Assembly: GCF_000177075.1 (NCBI RefSeq)
Contig: NZ_ADEG01000062.1
Span: 29,910-93,909, forward strand
Source of the DNA: Hoylesella buccalis ATCC 35310
GTDB taxonomy: Bacteria > Bacteroidota > Bacteroidia > Bacteroidales > Bacteroidaceae
Length of the DNA stretch: 64,000 bases
Direction: 5' to 3'
Under the pieces are notes generated by a model. That model did no database searches. It saw nothing but the letters and a program-made list of their open reading frames with translations, and had not been told where the DNA came from. Below are positions 36,315-44,532 of the stretch, one piece after another (position 1 is the stretch's first letter; every line of letters begins with the position of its first letter). Both the position numbers and the translations under genes were made by a program.

Positions 36315-36527
36315 GTATCATAAAAAGGGGTTGCTCGATGATGTGATGAAACTCCGTACTTGATAAGATTTGAGAGCTCTCCGCCTTTGTAATCCACCGG
36401 CTTTACAGCTTAGTCCCTAAGGATTTATGTGGCCCGCCATTAGCAAGAGAAGTCTTCTCGGTTTCATTTTTTTATTGATGAGTATCCCGATCAAACCGAC
36501 ACAACCCCCATGTTGTATCATGTTTGT
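36286..36527 (-). ncRNA. Structured transcript ahead of ribE (candidate riboswitch leader or 6S-like RNA)
   Basis: Runs from a consensus promoter to the terminator before ribE, about 240 nt. GGGGTTG (RNA, complement of 36502-36508) pairs with CAACCCC (complement of 36327-36333) and closes a domain of about 180 nt. Inside are local hairpins: CGGTTT/AAACCG, GAGAAG-AC-TTCTC, CTTAG-GGA-CTAAG, GAGAGCTCTC. It lacks the conserved FMN-riboswitch segments (GGGTGAAATTCCC, GCCGACAG). Promoter, terminator, size and closing stem also fit the Bacteroidales-1/6S-type RNAs, so I cannot tell a cis-acting leader from a free RNA. Confidence 0.6.
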
Positions 36528-36532
36528 TATTG

Positions 36533-36564
36533 CAAAGATACATTTTTCGCTCGAAACGAGCAAA
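36533..36564 (-). promoter_or_regulatory. Promoter of the structured transcript ahead of ribE
   Basis: On the minus strand TTTG (complement of 36561-36564), 20 bp, TATCTTTG (complement of 36533-36540): complete Bacteroidota consensus. Confidence 0.75.
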
Positions 36565-36625
36565 TTTTACAACCTGTTTTCTGTTTGATTTTACATGAAA
36601 TCACAGAATTGCTAAACTTTTTCAT

Positions 36626-36633
36626 TACTTTTG
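36626..36633 (+). promoter_or_regulatory. -7 element of the TolC-family gene
   Basis: TACTTTTG, exact TAnnTTTG, about 80 bp before the chosen ATG at 36714; no clear -33. Confidence 0.4.
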
Positions 36634-36713
36634 TCGTCTAACAGACAACAATGGGAGTTGGGGACAAGTACCCCATCTTCCCGAGCAATCTGATAAAACA
36701 TAACGAACACGGT

Positions 36714-38051
36714 ATGAAAAATATTTGTACAACTTGCCTCCTGGCAATCATCTTCTTGTCATTGTCAACTCCTATTGAGGCGCGAAAGTGGTCACTGAAG
36801 GACTGCATCCATTACGCCCTATCCAACAACATCTCGCTGAAAAAGACCTCGCTCAAACATCTCAGTGCCATTGAAGACACCAAGCAGAGTCAAGCTGCGC
36901 TGTTGCCATCGCTGAACGCTGCCACCTCTCAAAATGTGACTTATCGGCCATGGCCGCAAACAGGTATCGCCGCTGAAGGCTATGTTCAGACTTCAATTGA
37001 CAAGGTGTATTACAACGGAACTTACAGTGTGAACGGTAGTTGGACGGTATGGAACGGTGGAAGAAACACCAACACGGTGAAACTGAACAAGCTGACGGAG
37101 AAACAAGCCGCACTCGACTCGGCGACCATGGCCAACCAACTGATTGAGCAAATCGCGCAGCTTTATGTACAAATACTATATTCCAGTGAGGCCATCGCAG
37201 TGAACAAATCGATGTTGGCCTCGAGTGTGCAAAACGAAAAGCGTGGCGAAGAATTCATGAAAGTGCAGAAAATGAGTCGTGCCGACATGGCGCAGCTTAC
37301 CGCCCAACGTGCTCAAGACGAATATAATGTGGTTGAAGCAGAGAGCAACTTGCGCAACTGCAAGCGACAGCTGAAGCAGCTTCTGCAACTGGTTGATGAA
37401 GATGAGTTTGAAATAGACGTGCCGCACACAACCGATGCCATGGCTCTACAACCGATTCCCACTGTGAAAGCGGTCTATTCGGCAGCGCTAAACTATCGGC
37501 CTGAAATACAAAATGCACAGCTGGGCATCGAGAGCAGCAATCTGAGTGTGAAGATTGCGAAGGCCAGCAGACTGCCCGTCATCGGAATCAACGCTGGTGT
37601 TGGTACCAGCACCACTTCGATGAGCGACTATCAATGGGGAAACCAACTGAAAAACAACTTTGACATTGGCGCTGGCATCTCATTGAGCATTCCGCTGTTT
37701 GACAACAGACAGGCAAAGACAGCCATGAACAAAGCCATGCTGCAAAAGCAAAACTACATGCTCGACTTGAAGGACAAACAAACCACCTTATATTCAAATA
37801 TCGAAGACTATTGGCTGCAAGCGGTCAACAACCAGAACCGATTCAAGGCTGCCAAGGTGAGTACACAGAGCGCAGAAGAAAGTTTCAGACTGCTTAAAGC
37901 CAAGTTTGACGAGCAGCTCATCAACATCGTTGAACTCACAGACGGCAAAAACAAGCTCATGACAGCAGAACAAAATGAACTGCAAGCCAAGTACCTTGCG
38001 ATATTGAATATTGGCTTATTGAAATTCTACCAAACGGGGTTGATGGAATAA
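36714..38051 (+). CDS. TolC-family outer-membrane efflux protein
   Basis: 445-residue outer-membrane channel component. I chose the ATG at 36714 because it begins a good signal peptide ('MKNICTTCLLAIIFLSLST', cleavage after 'PIEA'); a start at 36651 would put 21 polar residues before it. The mature protein opens with the typical 'WSLKDCIHYALSNNISLKK', then two OEP repeats with long coiled-coil helices ('NEKRGEEFMKVQKMSRADMA', 'AQDEYNVVEAESNLRNCKRQ') and a second 'YRPEIQNAQLGIESSNLSVK' repeat. The C-terminal 'RLLKAKFDEQLINIVELTDG' is characteristic. No membrane-fusion or RND pump gene is adjacent, so it stands alone; its partner must be elsewhere if it is an efflux channel. Confidence 0.9.
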   Translation: MKNICTTCLLAIIFLSLSTPIEARKWSLKDCIHYALSNNISLKKTSLKHLSAIEDTKQSQAALLPSLNAATSQNVTYRPWPQTGIAAEGYVQTSIDKVYYNGTYSVNGSWTVWNGGRNTNTVKLNKLTEKQAALDSATMANQLIEQIAQLYVQILYSSEAIAVNKSMLASSVQNEKRGEEFMKVQKMSRADMAQLTAQRAQDEYNVVEAESNLRNCKRQLKQLLQLVDEDEFEIDVPHTTDAMALQPIPTVKAVYSAALNYRPEIQNAQLGIESSNLSVKIAKASRLPVIGINAGVGTSTTSMSDYQWGNQLKNNFDIGAGISLSIPLFDNRQAKTAMNKAMLQKQNYMLDLKDKQTTLYSNIEDYWLQAVNNQNRFKAAKVSTQSAEESFRLLKAKFDEQLINIVELTDGKNKLMTAEQNELQAKYLAILNIGLLKFYQTGLME

Positions 38052-38068
38052 AGGGTGCGTGTTATGGC

Positions 38069-38710
38069 CTAAAGCATCAACTCTTTTGGTGACGAAACAA
38101 AGGTGGTAGCTCCATGTTCCAATAAAAATTCTTTATCTCTAAATCCCCATAACACACTGATGCAAGGCATGTTGCTATTGCGTGCTGTGGCTATGTCTAC
38201 ATCACTGTCACCAACATAAACAGCATCCCGCCCATCATCATCCAATTGGCGCAAGGCTTCCAATACCGTGTCAGGTGCCGGCTTCTTCTTGATGTTTTCC
38301 CGTTCACCAATCGCTACCGTGACATAGTCGCTAAAAAAGTGTCGACAAAGGTCTTGCGTGGCATCATAGAACTTGTTGCTAACCACTGCTAACTTCTTGC
38401 CATGGGCATGCAAATTGGCCAAAAGCTCAAGTATCCCCGGGTAGGGTTTGGTATTGTCAAGATTATGAACCAAATAGTGTTGACGAAAATCAGCGTATGT
38501 AACCTCAAAGTCGGGATTGTCCAATCCGTTGGGAATGGCGCGCTCCATGAGTTTTTTCACACCATTACCCACAAACTTTCGCACCTCGCCAATGGTTCGT
38601 TCAGGCATGCCATGCATCTTCAAAGCTGCATTGCAACTAACGTATAAGTCTTGAAGCGAATCAAGCAAGGTACCATCTAAATCAAAAATATATGTACTGT
38701 ATTCTTTCAT
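38069..38710 (-). CDS. HAD-superfamily hydrolase, phosphoglycolate phosphatase-like
   Basis: 213-residue phosphatase of the HAD subfamily IA. Motif I 'TYIFDLDGTLLDS' holds the nucleophile and acid Asp; motif II 'LAVVSNKF' the Ser/Asn; Lys in 'KKKPAPDTVLEAL' motif III; motif IV 'AVYVGDSDVDIATARN' the metal Asp residues. The cap is the small helical type. Gph-like proteins hydrolyse 2-phosphoglycolate, but pyrophosphatases look alike. Start at 38710 ('MKEYSTYIF') matches the family; the frame is open back to an ATG at 38824, near the predicted transcription start at about 38833, so an N-terminal extension cannot be excluded. The region from there to mltG holds only the features listed. Confidence 0.88.
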   Translation of the reverse strand: MKEYSTYIFDLDGTLLDSLQDLYVSCNAALKMHGMPERTIGEVRKFVGNGVKKLMERAIPNGLDNPDFEVTYADFRQHYLVHNLDNTKPYPGILELLANLHAHGKKLAVVSNKFYDATQDLCRHFFSDYVTVAIGERENIKKKPAPDTVLEALRQLDDDGRDAVYVGDSDVDIATARNSNMPCISVLWGFRDKEFLLEHGATTFVSSPKELML

Positions 38711-38839
38711 GAACCCATGAGTGTTTAATTTGTTCTGTTGGCTGACTCCCATTGAAGTATTCTCTTCTTTCTGAAGGAAAAACCATTCGTTCATCAACGA
38801 TTGGGCATATATTATCTGTGTCAACCCTGTTTCTGTCTA

Positions 38840-38876
38840 CAAAGGTAGCATTTGTTTGTTGCATTGACAAACAAAT
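38840..38876 (-). promoter_or_regulatory. Promoter of the HAD gene with overlapping inverted repeat
   Basis: TTTG (complement of 38868-38871), 20 bp, TACCTTTG (complement of 38840-38847). A perfect inverted repeat ATTTGTTTGT (38850-38859) / ACAAACAAAT (38867-38876) with a 7-base gap covers the spacer and -33 box, a position suited to a repressor. Confidence 0.65.
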
Positions 38877-39112
38877 GAACGTTTTTCATGGCTCCTGCCA
38901 AGGCTTCAACAGACGATTGTAAGGGGTGAAGCAAACCGCCTCATATTCTTTTGTTCAACATCCTTCAACCTTAGTATTTCATTGAAAATATGACGATAAA
39001 CGACTCGTTATTGCGTAGGAGGAATTATGCTAACTTACAAGATATCAGGCGAATACGAAAACAAGTAACCAAACGACACTTCCAAATTAAAAAGTTCACA
39101 ATTCAATTAACA

Positions 39113-39186
39113 TGACTTTAGAGGTCAAACTCAATGACTTTGGAGGTTAAACTCAATGACTTTGGAGCCCAAACTCAATGCTATTG
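39113..39186. repeat. Triple 22-bp near-palindromic tandem repeat, locus 2
   Basis: Units 39113-39134, 39135-39156 and 39157-39178 (TGACTTTGGAGGTTAAACTC plus AA and variants), then truncated TGCTATTG (39179-39186). Each unit reads as an imperfect inverted repeat (TTTGG...CCAAA in the third). About 75 bp upstream of the mltG promoter. Confidence 0.85.
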
Positions 39187-39260
39187 CCAGACGTGGCGTG
39201 AACGGTTGCATTCAGCTATCAGACTTCATCAATGAGAAACCAAAATAAATGCGCAATTAT

Positions 39261-39291
39261 TTTGCCTTGTCTCTAACTTCAACTAACTTTG
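39261..39291 (+). promoter_or_regulatory. Promoter of mltG
   Basis: TTTG (39261-39264), 19 bp, TAACTTTG (39284-39291), full consensus; ATG follows 28 bp later. Confidence 0.75.
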
Positions 39292-39319
39292 CATTCAAAT
39301 CATATTTGCAATTGAAAAC

Positions 39320-40366
39320 ATGGACAAACAGCATAAAAACTACTATCTACTTGCTGCGGCCATCTGCGTTCTTCTGGTATGCGGATTGACCTTTTACTAT
39401 TTCTTCAGTGCTTTTTCAACCTCAGAAACCACCAGCTATATCTACATAGACACGGATGATAACGCCGACTCGGTAGTGGCCAAGCTCACTCCCATTGCCC
39501 GTCAACATAGTCTTCATGGTTTTACCACGTTGATGAGGCACACCAAGTATGCCGACCACGTTCGCACAGGTAGGTATGCCATCAAGTCGGGAGAAGGGGC
39601 TTTCTCGGTTTTGAGGCACCTGAAAAATGGCATGCAAGAGCCTGTTAATCTTACCATTCCTACAGTCAGGACCGTTGAACGCTTGTCGGCCGAACTGGCA
39701 AAGCATCTGATGCTGGACAGTACAACGTTGGCCAGCGCATTGAAAAACGACACGCTGTGCCAAAAATACGGCTATGACACCACCACCATAGCGTGCATGT
39801 TCATTCCAAACACCTACGATATTTATTGGAATGTAAACATTAACAAGCTGTTGGATCGGATGAAAAAAGAGAGCAACAACTTCTGGAACGCCGATAGAAA
39901 AGCAAAAGCACAGCAACTGAAATTATCTCCAAACGAAGTGATTACCTTGGCCAGCATCGTTGATGAGGAAACGGCTAACAATGGAGAGAAGCCCATGATT
40001 GCTGGCATGTATTACAACCGACTGATGTTGCGCAATGCCGAATATCCCAACGGAATGCCACTGCAAGCTGACCCTACCATAAAATTTGCGTGGAAAGACT
40101 TTGGTTTGAGGCGCATATACAATAAGCTGTTAACCATCAAAAGTCCCTACAACACATATGTGAACACAGGCTTGCCACCAGGCCCCATCCGCATCGCCTC
40201 GATTGCTGGCATAGAGTCTGTGCTCAACCTGACGCATCACGACTACCTGTACATGTGTGCTAAAGAAGACTTCAGCGGAACACACAACTTTGCACGGACA
40301 TACGCTGAACACAAAGTCAACGCAGCCAAATACGCCGCTGCATTGAACAAACGAGGCATTCAATAA
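39320..40366 (+). CDS. mltG: Endolytic murein transglycosylase MltG
   Basis: 348-residue inner-membrane lytic transglycosylase that cuts nascent glycan strands and sets their length. One N-terminal transmembrane helix ('YYLLAAAICVLLVCGLTFYY', about 8-27) with a short cytosolic tail, then a LysM-like region ('IDTDDNADSVVAKLTPIARQ') and the YceG domain ('FIPNTYDIYWNVNINKLLDR', 'VITLASIVDEETANNGEKPM' with the catalytic Glu, 'IAGMYYNRLMLRNAEYPNGM', 'SPYNTYVNTGLPPGPIRIAS', 'AKEDFSGTHNFARTYAEH'). Full-length. Single gene ending at a perfect hairpin before tRNA-Pro. Confidence 0.95.
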   Translation: MDKQHKNYYLLAAAICVLLVCGLTFYYFFSAFSTSETTSYIYIDTDDNADSVVAKLTPIARQHSLHGFTTLMRHTKYADHVRTGRYAIKSGEGAFSVLRHLKNGMQEPVNLTIPTVRTVERLSAELAKHLMLDSTTLASALKNDTLCQKYGYDTTTIACMFIPNTYDIYWNVNINKLLDRMKKESNNFWNADRKAKAQQLKLSPNEVITLASIVDEETANNGEKPMIAGMYYNRLMLRNAEYPNGMPLQADPTIKFAWKDFGLRRIYNKLLTIKSPYNTYVNTGLPPGPIRIASIAGIESVLNLTHHDYLYMCAKEDFSGTHNFARTYAEHKVNAAKYAAALNKRGIQ

Positions 40367-40456
40367 CAACTATCCGTTGTATGTTCAAACATGCTGTGGA
40401 GCTAAATTGAGCATTCATTTCCCAATCTTTTTGGATAAAAGAATCGTCTATAAATG

Positions 40457-40495
40457 AAAATACAATGTATTGATGACCAATACATTGTATTTTAT
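40457..40495. terminator. Bidirectional terminator between mltG and tRNA-Pro
   Basis: AAAATACAATGTATTG (40457-40472) pairs perfectly with CAATACATTGTATTTT (40478-40493), 5-base loop, A's on one side and T's on the other. Confidence 0.75.
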
Positions 40496-40502
40496 ATCGT
40501 TG

Positions 40503-40576
40503 TCGGGGCGACAGGATTCGAACCTGCGACCGCCTGTTCCCAAAACAGGAGCGCTACCGGGCTGCGCTACACCCCG
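40503..40576 (-). tRNA. tRNA-Pro (anticodon TGG)
   Basis: Minus-strand cloverleaf: acceptor CGGGGTG/CGCCCCG, D arm GCGC...GCGC, anticodon stem CCTGT/ACAGG with loop TTTGGGA (anticodon TGG), T arm with GGTTCGAATCC, discriminator A, CCA not encoded. The sequence between it and the aminotransferase gene (40577-40797) holds no supported gene. Confidence 0.95.
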
Positions 40577-40797
40577 CTTGCAGTTCATTGTTGAATTGCG
40601 AGTGCAAAGGTAAGATATATTTTTTTATTCGCAAAATTTTTTCAACAATTATTTCACAAACCGCACATGAACGCATGAATCACAGGATATTTTGCGCTTG
40701 TTAGCGTCATTAATGTGACAATTATGAGAATGAACGTTCCCGACACATTGTTTGTTAACACGGCTCATGCACGCTACAATCAATCTCTGTAAACCAA

Positions 40798-40828
40798 AAC
40801 AGGGAAAGCATGATCTACTTTCCCTGTT
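40798..40828 (-). terminator. Terminator after the serine palmitoyltransferase gene
   Basis: AACAGGGAAAG (40798-40808) pairs with CTTTCCCTGTT (40818-40828), 9-base loop; followed by TTGGTTT on the minus strand. Confidence 0.7.
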
Positions 40829-40848
40829 ATTATTTAGGTGCAAAAGTG

Positions 40849-42039
40849 CTACTTCTTGATGATACCTTGGTCCACAAACACCTTTTTCAACGCCTGAACA
40901 CCCCGCTCTACTTGCTCTTCAGTATGCGTGGCCATCAGCGCAAAACGAACCAATGTGTCTTGCGGCGCACAGGCTGGAGGTATCACAGGGTTGATAAACA
41001 CACCGTTGTCAAAAGCCAACTTGGTCACCATAAAGGTCTTATCAATGTCTCTCACATACAGCGGAATAATCGGACTCTCCGTTTCACCAATCTCAAAACC
41101 TTCTTCCTTGAAGCGTTTCAAGGCATAGCGAGTGACCTTCCAAAGATGCTCTATCCGCTCTGGTTCAGCCTGAATGATACGCAGGGCTTCGCGTGCGGCA
41201 GCTGTTGCGGCAGGCGTGTCAGACGCACTGAATATATAGGTGCGACAGGTATGGCGCAGATAGTTGATGGTGTCGCTGTCCGATGCAATAAAGCCACCAA
41301 TGGAAGCCAAACTCTTTGAGAAGGTTCCCATAATGAGGTCAACCTCGTGGGTCAATCCAAAATGATCACAGACACCTCGACCTTGACGGCCAAAGACTCC
41401 CAATCCGTGCGCCTCATCAACCATGATGGAACAATTATACTTGCGTTTCAATTCAACAATAGCGGGCAAATTGGCCAAATCTCCCTCCATAGAGAACACT
41501 CCATCTACCACAATCAGCTTTACAGCATCGTAAGGAAGCTTTTGCAACAACCGCTCCAAATCGGCCATATCGTTGTGTTTATATCGCAGTTGTGTGGCGA
41601 ACGACAAGCGGCGTCCATCCACAATACTGGCATGGTCACGGTCATCACAGAGGATATAGTCGTTGCGACCCACCACCATAGCCAATACACCTTGATTAAC
41701 AGAGAACCCCGTAGGGAAACACAGTGTTTCATCTTTCCCCACGAAGGTGGCCAATTCTTTCTCCAATTGTACATGCAGGTCAAGCGTACCATTGAGGAAT
41801 CGGCTTCCTGCACAGCCCGAACCATATTTATCCAAGGCCGCCTTGGCCGCACTGATGACACGCTCGTCACCTGTCAATCCAGTATAAGCGTTAGAGCCAA
41901 ACATCAACACTCGATGTCCGCCCATCTCTACTTCCGTTCCTTGTTTACTGGTTATTTCCCTGAAATAAGGATACACGCCAGCATCCATGTATTTCTGAGG
42001 ATCTCGATAATTTTTGTATCTTTCTTGTAATTGTCCCAT
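40849..42039 (-). CDS. spt: Serine palmitoyltransferase-type PLP enzyme (alpha-oxoamine synthase family)
   Basis: 396-residue pyridoxal-phosphate enzyme. 'MGQLQERYKNYRDPQKYMDA' then 'GVYPYFREI' matches the N-terminus of Bacteroidota serine palmitoyltransferases, which condense serine with a fatty acyl-CoA to begin sphingolipid synthesis. Family motifs: 'FGSNAYTGL', 'GSGCAGSRFLNGTLDLHVQL', 'DDRDHASIVDGRRLS', 'VVDGVFSMEGDLANLPAIVE', 'MVDEAHGLGVFGRQGRGV' (cofactor Asp), and the Schiff-base Lys in 'GTFSKSLASIGGF'. Related glycine C-acetyltransferase (Kbl) and BioF share these motifs; the divergent lipid kinase supports sphingolipids. Start taken at 42039: the -7 box TATCTTTG (complement of 42085-42092) lies downstream of the longer in-frame start at 42138. 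Confidence 0.85.
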   Translation of the reverse strand: MGQLQERYKNYRDPQKYMDAGVYPYFREITSKQGTEVEMGGHRVLMFGSNAYTGLTGDERVISAAKAALDKYGSGCAGSRFLNGTLDLHVQLEKELATFVGKDETLCFPTGFSVNQGVLAMVVGRNDYILCDDRDHASIVDGRRLSFATQLRYKHNDMADLERLLQKLPYDAVKLIVVDGVFSMEGDLANLPAIVELKRKYNCSIMVDEAHGLGVFGRQGRGVCDHFGLTHEVDLIMGTFSKSLASIGGFIASDSDTINYLRHTCRTYIFSASDTPAATAAAREALRIIQAEPERIEHLWKVTRYALKRFKEEGFEIGETESPIIPLYVRDIDKTFMVTKLAFDNGVFINPVIPPACAPQDTLVRFALMATHTEEQVERGVQALKKVFVDQGIIKK

Positions 42040-42084
42040 TATATTTAAAATAGGTGTCCCACCCATAGTGAATAATATAGGCTG

Positions 42085-42092
42085 CAAAGATA
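42085..42092 (-). promoter_or_regulatory. -7 element of the serine palmitoyltransferase gene
   Basis: TATCTTTG on the minus strand, 46 bp before the ATG at 42039; it rules out the ATG at 42138. Confidence 0.5.
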
Positions 42093-42186
42093 TAAAAATA
42101 ATAACATAAATTGTTCCTTTCTCAACTAAAAACGCCAAATTTAAGTTTTTTACCAGATTTAAATGGATATATCACTGGAATTGTCG

Positions 42187-42194
42187 TACATTTG
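42187..42194 (+). promoter_or_regulatory. -7 element of the lipid kinase gene
   Basis: TACATTTG, exact TAnnTTTG, 69 bp before the ATG at 42264; -33 weak. Confidence 0.4.
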
Positions 42195-42263
42195 CGAATC
42201 ATGTTCGCATGAATGAAAAAGTCTTTCGGAACAACAGCGTTAAAATAACAGACAATACACAAG

Positions 42264-43289
42264 ATGAAGAAGATAAGATTCATCATGAACCCCATATCGG
42301 GAACCAGTGACAAGGACGGCATACCCAAAATGATTGACGCAAAGCTCGATCATGAGCAGTTTGAGTACGAAATCATTACGACCAATCATGCCGGTCATGC
42401 CTCCGAATTGGCTACTGAAGCCAAAGATTCTCATGTGGATATTGTCGTGGCTGTGGGTGGTGATGGCACTATCAATGAGGTGGCGCGCGCCATTGTGCAT
42501 TCAGACACGGCACTGGGCATCATCCCCTGCGGTTCAGGTAATGGATTGGCGCGCCACATGCTCATTCCCATGAGTGTCAAGAAGTCCATCGAAATCATCA
42601 ACAAATGCGTCATCCACGACTTCGACTACGGCATCATCAACGGCTATCCGTTCTTCTGTACCTGCGGCATGGGATTCGATGCCTATGTCAGTCAGAAGTT
42701 TGCTGAGTGCGGAAAGCGCGGCCCCATCACCTATGTTCAGAAGGTGTTGGAAGAAGGACTCAAATACAAACCAGAGACTTACGAAATCACCACCGAGAAT
42801 GGTGTGAGCAAATACAAAGCCTTTCTCATCTCTTGTGCCAACGCATCGCAATACGGCAACAATGCTTTCATTGCGCCACAGGCATCGATGAGCGACGGAC
42901 TGATGAACGTGATTATCATGGAACCCTTTGATATTATCGAGGCTCCACAAATCAGCATCGACATGTTCAACAAAACGCTTGACAAGAATTCCAAGATCAA
43001 GACTTTCACTACAAAGAAGCTCCACATACACCGCAGCAAGCCAGGGGTAATCCATTACGATGGCGACCCCGTGATGACAGGCAGAGACATTGACATTGAA
43101 CTGGTGGAAAAGGGTATCAAGATCATCATCAACCCCGATGCTGACAAGAGTCAACGACAGCCAAACGCCATTCAGAGCGCCGCTGCCGAGCTGTTCAACG
43201 AAATCAACGTGGTACGCGAAGATATCTCTAAGCAAACACGACACATACAGGCTTTGAACAAAGTGTTGCAGAAGAAACTAAATTTCTAA
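42264..43289 (+). CDS. Diacylglycerol/sphingoid-base kinase-family protein
   Basis: 341-residue soluble lipid kinase of the DAGK catalytic (YegS/DgkB) family. 'IRFIMNPISGTSDKDGIP' is the N-terminal strand with the conserved NPxSG; 'VVAVGGDGTINEVARAI' the nucleotide-binding GGDGT loop; 'LGIIPCGSGNGLARHM' the GxxPxGSGN motif; 'DYGIINGYPFFCTCGMGFDA' the second-domain start; and 'IHYDGDPVMTGRDIDIELVE' the C-terminal EDG-like motif. The C-terminus adds about 40 residues of helix ('AAELFNEINVVREDISKQTR'). It could phosphorylate diacylglycerol or a sphingoid base; its divergent neighbour is serine palmitoyltransferase, so a sphingolipid substrate is plausible. Followed by a clear terminator. Confidence 0.87.
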   Translation: MKKIRFIMNPISGTSDKDGIPKMIDAKLDHEQFEYEIITTNHAGHASELATEAKDSHVDIVVAVGGDGTINEVARAIVHSDTALGIIPCGSGNGLARHMLIPMSVKKSIEIINKCVIHDFDYGIINGYPFFCTCGMGFDAYVSQKFAECGKRGPITYVQKVLEEGLKYKPETYEITTENGVSKYKAFLISCANASQYGNNAFIAPQASMSDGLMNVIIMEPFDIIEAPQISIDMFNKTLDKNSKIKTFTTKKLHIHRSKPGVIHYDGDPVMTGRDIDIELVEKGIKIIINPDADKSQRQPNAIQSAAAELFNEINVVREDISKQTRHIQALNKVLQKKLNF

Positions 43290-43344
43290 TGGCCACATAC
43301 GACCGCAACCGCGGTCACATAGTTGTGAGTACCATCCATCCAAC

Positions 43345-43380
43345 ACGGCATCAACCCGCAGGTTGATGCCGTATTTGTTT
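43345..43380 (+). terminator. Intrinsic terminator after the lipid kinase gene
   Basis: ACGGCATCAACC (43345-43356) pairs perfectly with GGTTGATGCCGT (43361-43372), 4-base loop CGCA, then ATTTGTTT. Confidence 0.85.
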
Positions 43381-43428
43381 CCAGTGCGCAAAGTTTGGCA
43401 TGCGCCTTCGTTCCGTCACAGTCATTCT

Positions 43429-44127
43429 TTACAAATAAAAATTGTTCATTAATTTCGCATACCATTCAGACATTTCACCCGCTTCATCAAACAATGTCAG
43501 CGTCTGCTCATCCAGCTTTTCGGGACGACGCTTCACCCATGCCATCAAACAACGTTTAGGCGATTTGCGGGCAACCGTCTTTATCAAATATTTTTTTCGA
43601 AGATAAAATCCCGAAATCACGGCAGTAGAGCTGAACTGCTCAATCGATTCTACCGGCAGCACCACGCTCATTTCGCCCTCATTGGTAAGCAGTCGGTAGG
43701 CAGATTGGCACAATGCTTTATAGGAAAGCGTGTCACTGTGCCGAGCCATGGAACGCTTTGCATCCGGACTGCGAAGACCTTCTACGAAGTAGGGCGGATT
43801 AGAAACGATACTGTCAAATTGTTTTACCGATTCAAACTGCTGCAAAGCCACCTCCCGAACCCTCACCCTATCGGCAAATGGGGAAGCCTCTACATTGACT
43901 TTTGCCTGCCGACAGGCGTCACGGTCAATCTCCAAAGCCTCAACAAAGGAAGCCGCATACCGCTGCGCCATCATCAAAGCAATGAGTCCGGTGCCCGTCC
44001 CGACATCAAGAATGCGCCGTCCTCCCTTAGCCCAGGCACCCAACAACACGCCATCCGTACCCACCTTCATGGCGCACCGGTCTTGTCGGATGGTAAATTG
44101 CTTGAACTGAAACCACGCGTTACTCAT
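43429..44127 (-). CDS. trmN6: tRNA1(Val) (adenine(37)-N6)-methyltransferase
   Basis: 232-residue Rossmann-fold methyltransferase of the YfiC/TrmN6 type that makes m6A37 in tRNA. 'WFQFKQFTIRQDRCAMKVGT' is the characteristic N-terminus; 'ILDVGTGTGLIALMMAQRY' binds S-adenosylmethionine; 'VEALEIDRDACRQAKVNV' holds the acidic ribose contact; and 'FDSIVSNPPYFVEGLRSPDA' has the NPPY catalytic motif of N6-adenine methyltransferases. Full-length; a single gene convergent with the lipid kinase. Confidence 0.92.
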   Translation of the reverse strand: MSNAWFQFKQFTIRQDRCAMKVGTDGVLLGAWAKGGRRILDVGTGTGLIALMMAQRYAASFVEALEIDRDACRQAKVNVEASPFADRVRVREVALQQFESVKQFDSIVSNPPYFVEGLRSPDAKRSMARHSDTLSYKALCQSAYRLLTNEGEMSVVLPVESIEQFSSTAVISGFYLRKKYLIKTVARKSPKRCLMAWVKRRPEKLDEQTLTLFDEAGEMSEWYAKLMNNFYL

Positions 44128-44259
44128 GCTGCAAATTTACACAAAAAAGATGAAAAAGAAGACTTCTCATGTTTGGAAATCATCGTCAAACATCCTAAAG
44201 CCATCTAACGTGATAACACCTTGATTATCAATAACCTGTAAAACGAAATTCAAACCCAT

Positions 44260-44333
44260 TGACTTTGACGCTCAAACCCATTGACTTTGATGCCCAATCC
44301 CATTGAGTTTGCCGTTCAAACTCAATGCTATTG
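44260..44333. repeat. Triple 22-bp near-palindromic tandem repeat, locus 3
   Basis: Units 44260-44281, 44282-44303, 44304-44325 (TGACTTTGACGCTCAAACCC plus AT and variants), then truncated TGCTATTG (44326-44333), the same end as locus 2. It lies in the otherwise featureless gap 44128-44532 between the divergent trmN6 and lon genes. Confidence 0.85.
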
Positions 44334-44500
44334 AAAAGTTCATATTATGCGCTTGATTTAACACCCTCAAACTCATCATCAATTCAGGATGGCAAGGGCT
44401 ACCTCTAACGACTTGGCATGATATTTGCTTTTTACCACATATTATACATGAGTAATATAAAATGTGGCGGTGCAAGGACCCTCATGTCAATAAAAAGTAG

Positions 44501-44508
44501 TAACTTTG
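44501..44508 (+). promoter_or_regulatory. -7 element of lon
   Basis: TAACTTTG, exact TAnnTTTG; transcription would begin near 44514. It contains an in-frame TTG (44506), which therefore cannot be the start; ATG 44533 is. Confidence 0.5.
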
Positions 44509-44532
44509 CACACCGATAACGAAAAGACAAAT

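Noticed and set aside
36286..36527. FMN riboswitch before ribE
   Set aside because: The conserved FMN-aptamer segments are absent, so I list it only as a structured transcript.
40649..40843. 64-codon minus-strand frame near tRNA-Pro
   Set aside because: No family resemblance, Cys/His/Asn-rich, overlaps the terminator of the next gene and has no start signals.
44506..44532. TTG start giving Lon nine extra residues
   Set aside because: The TTG lies inside the -7 promoter element, so it would not be transcribed; ATG 44533 fits.
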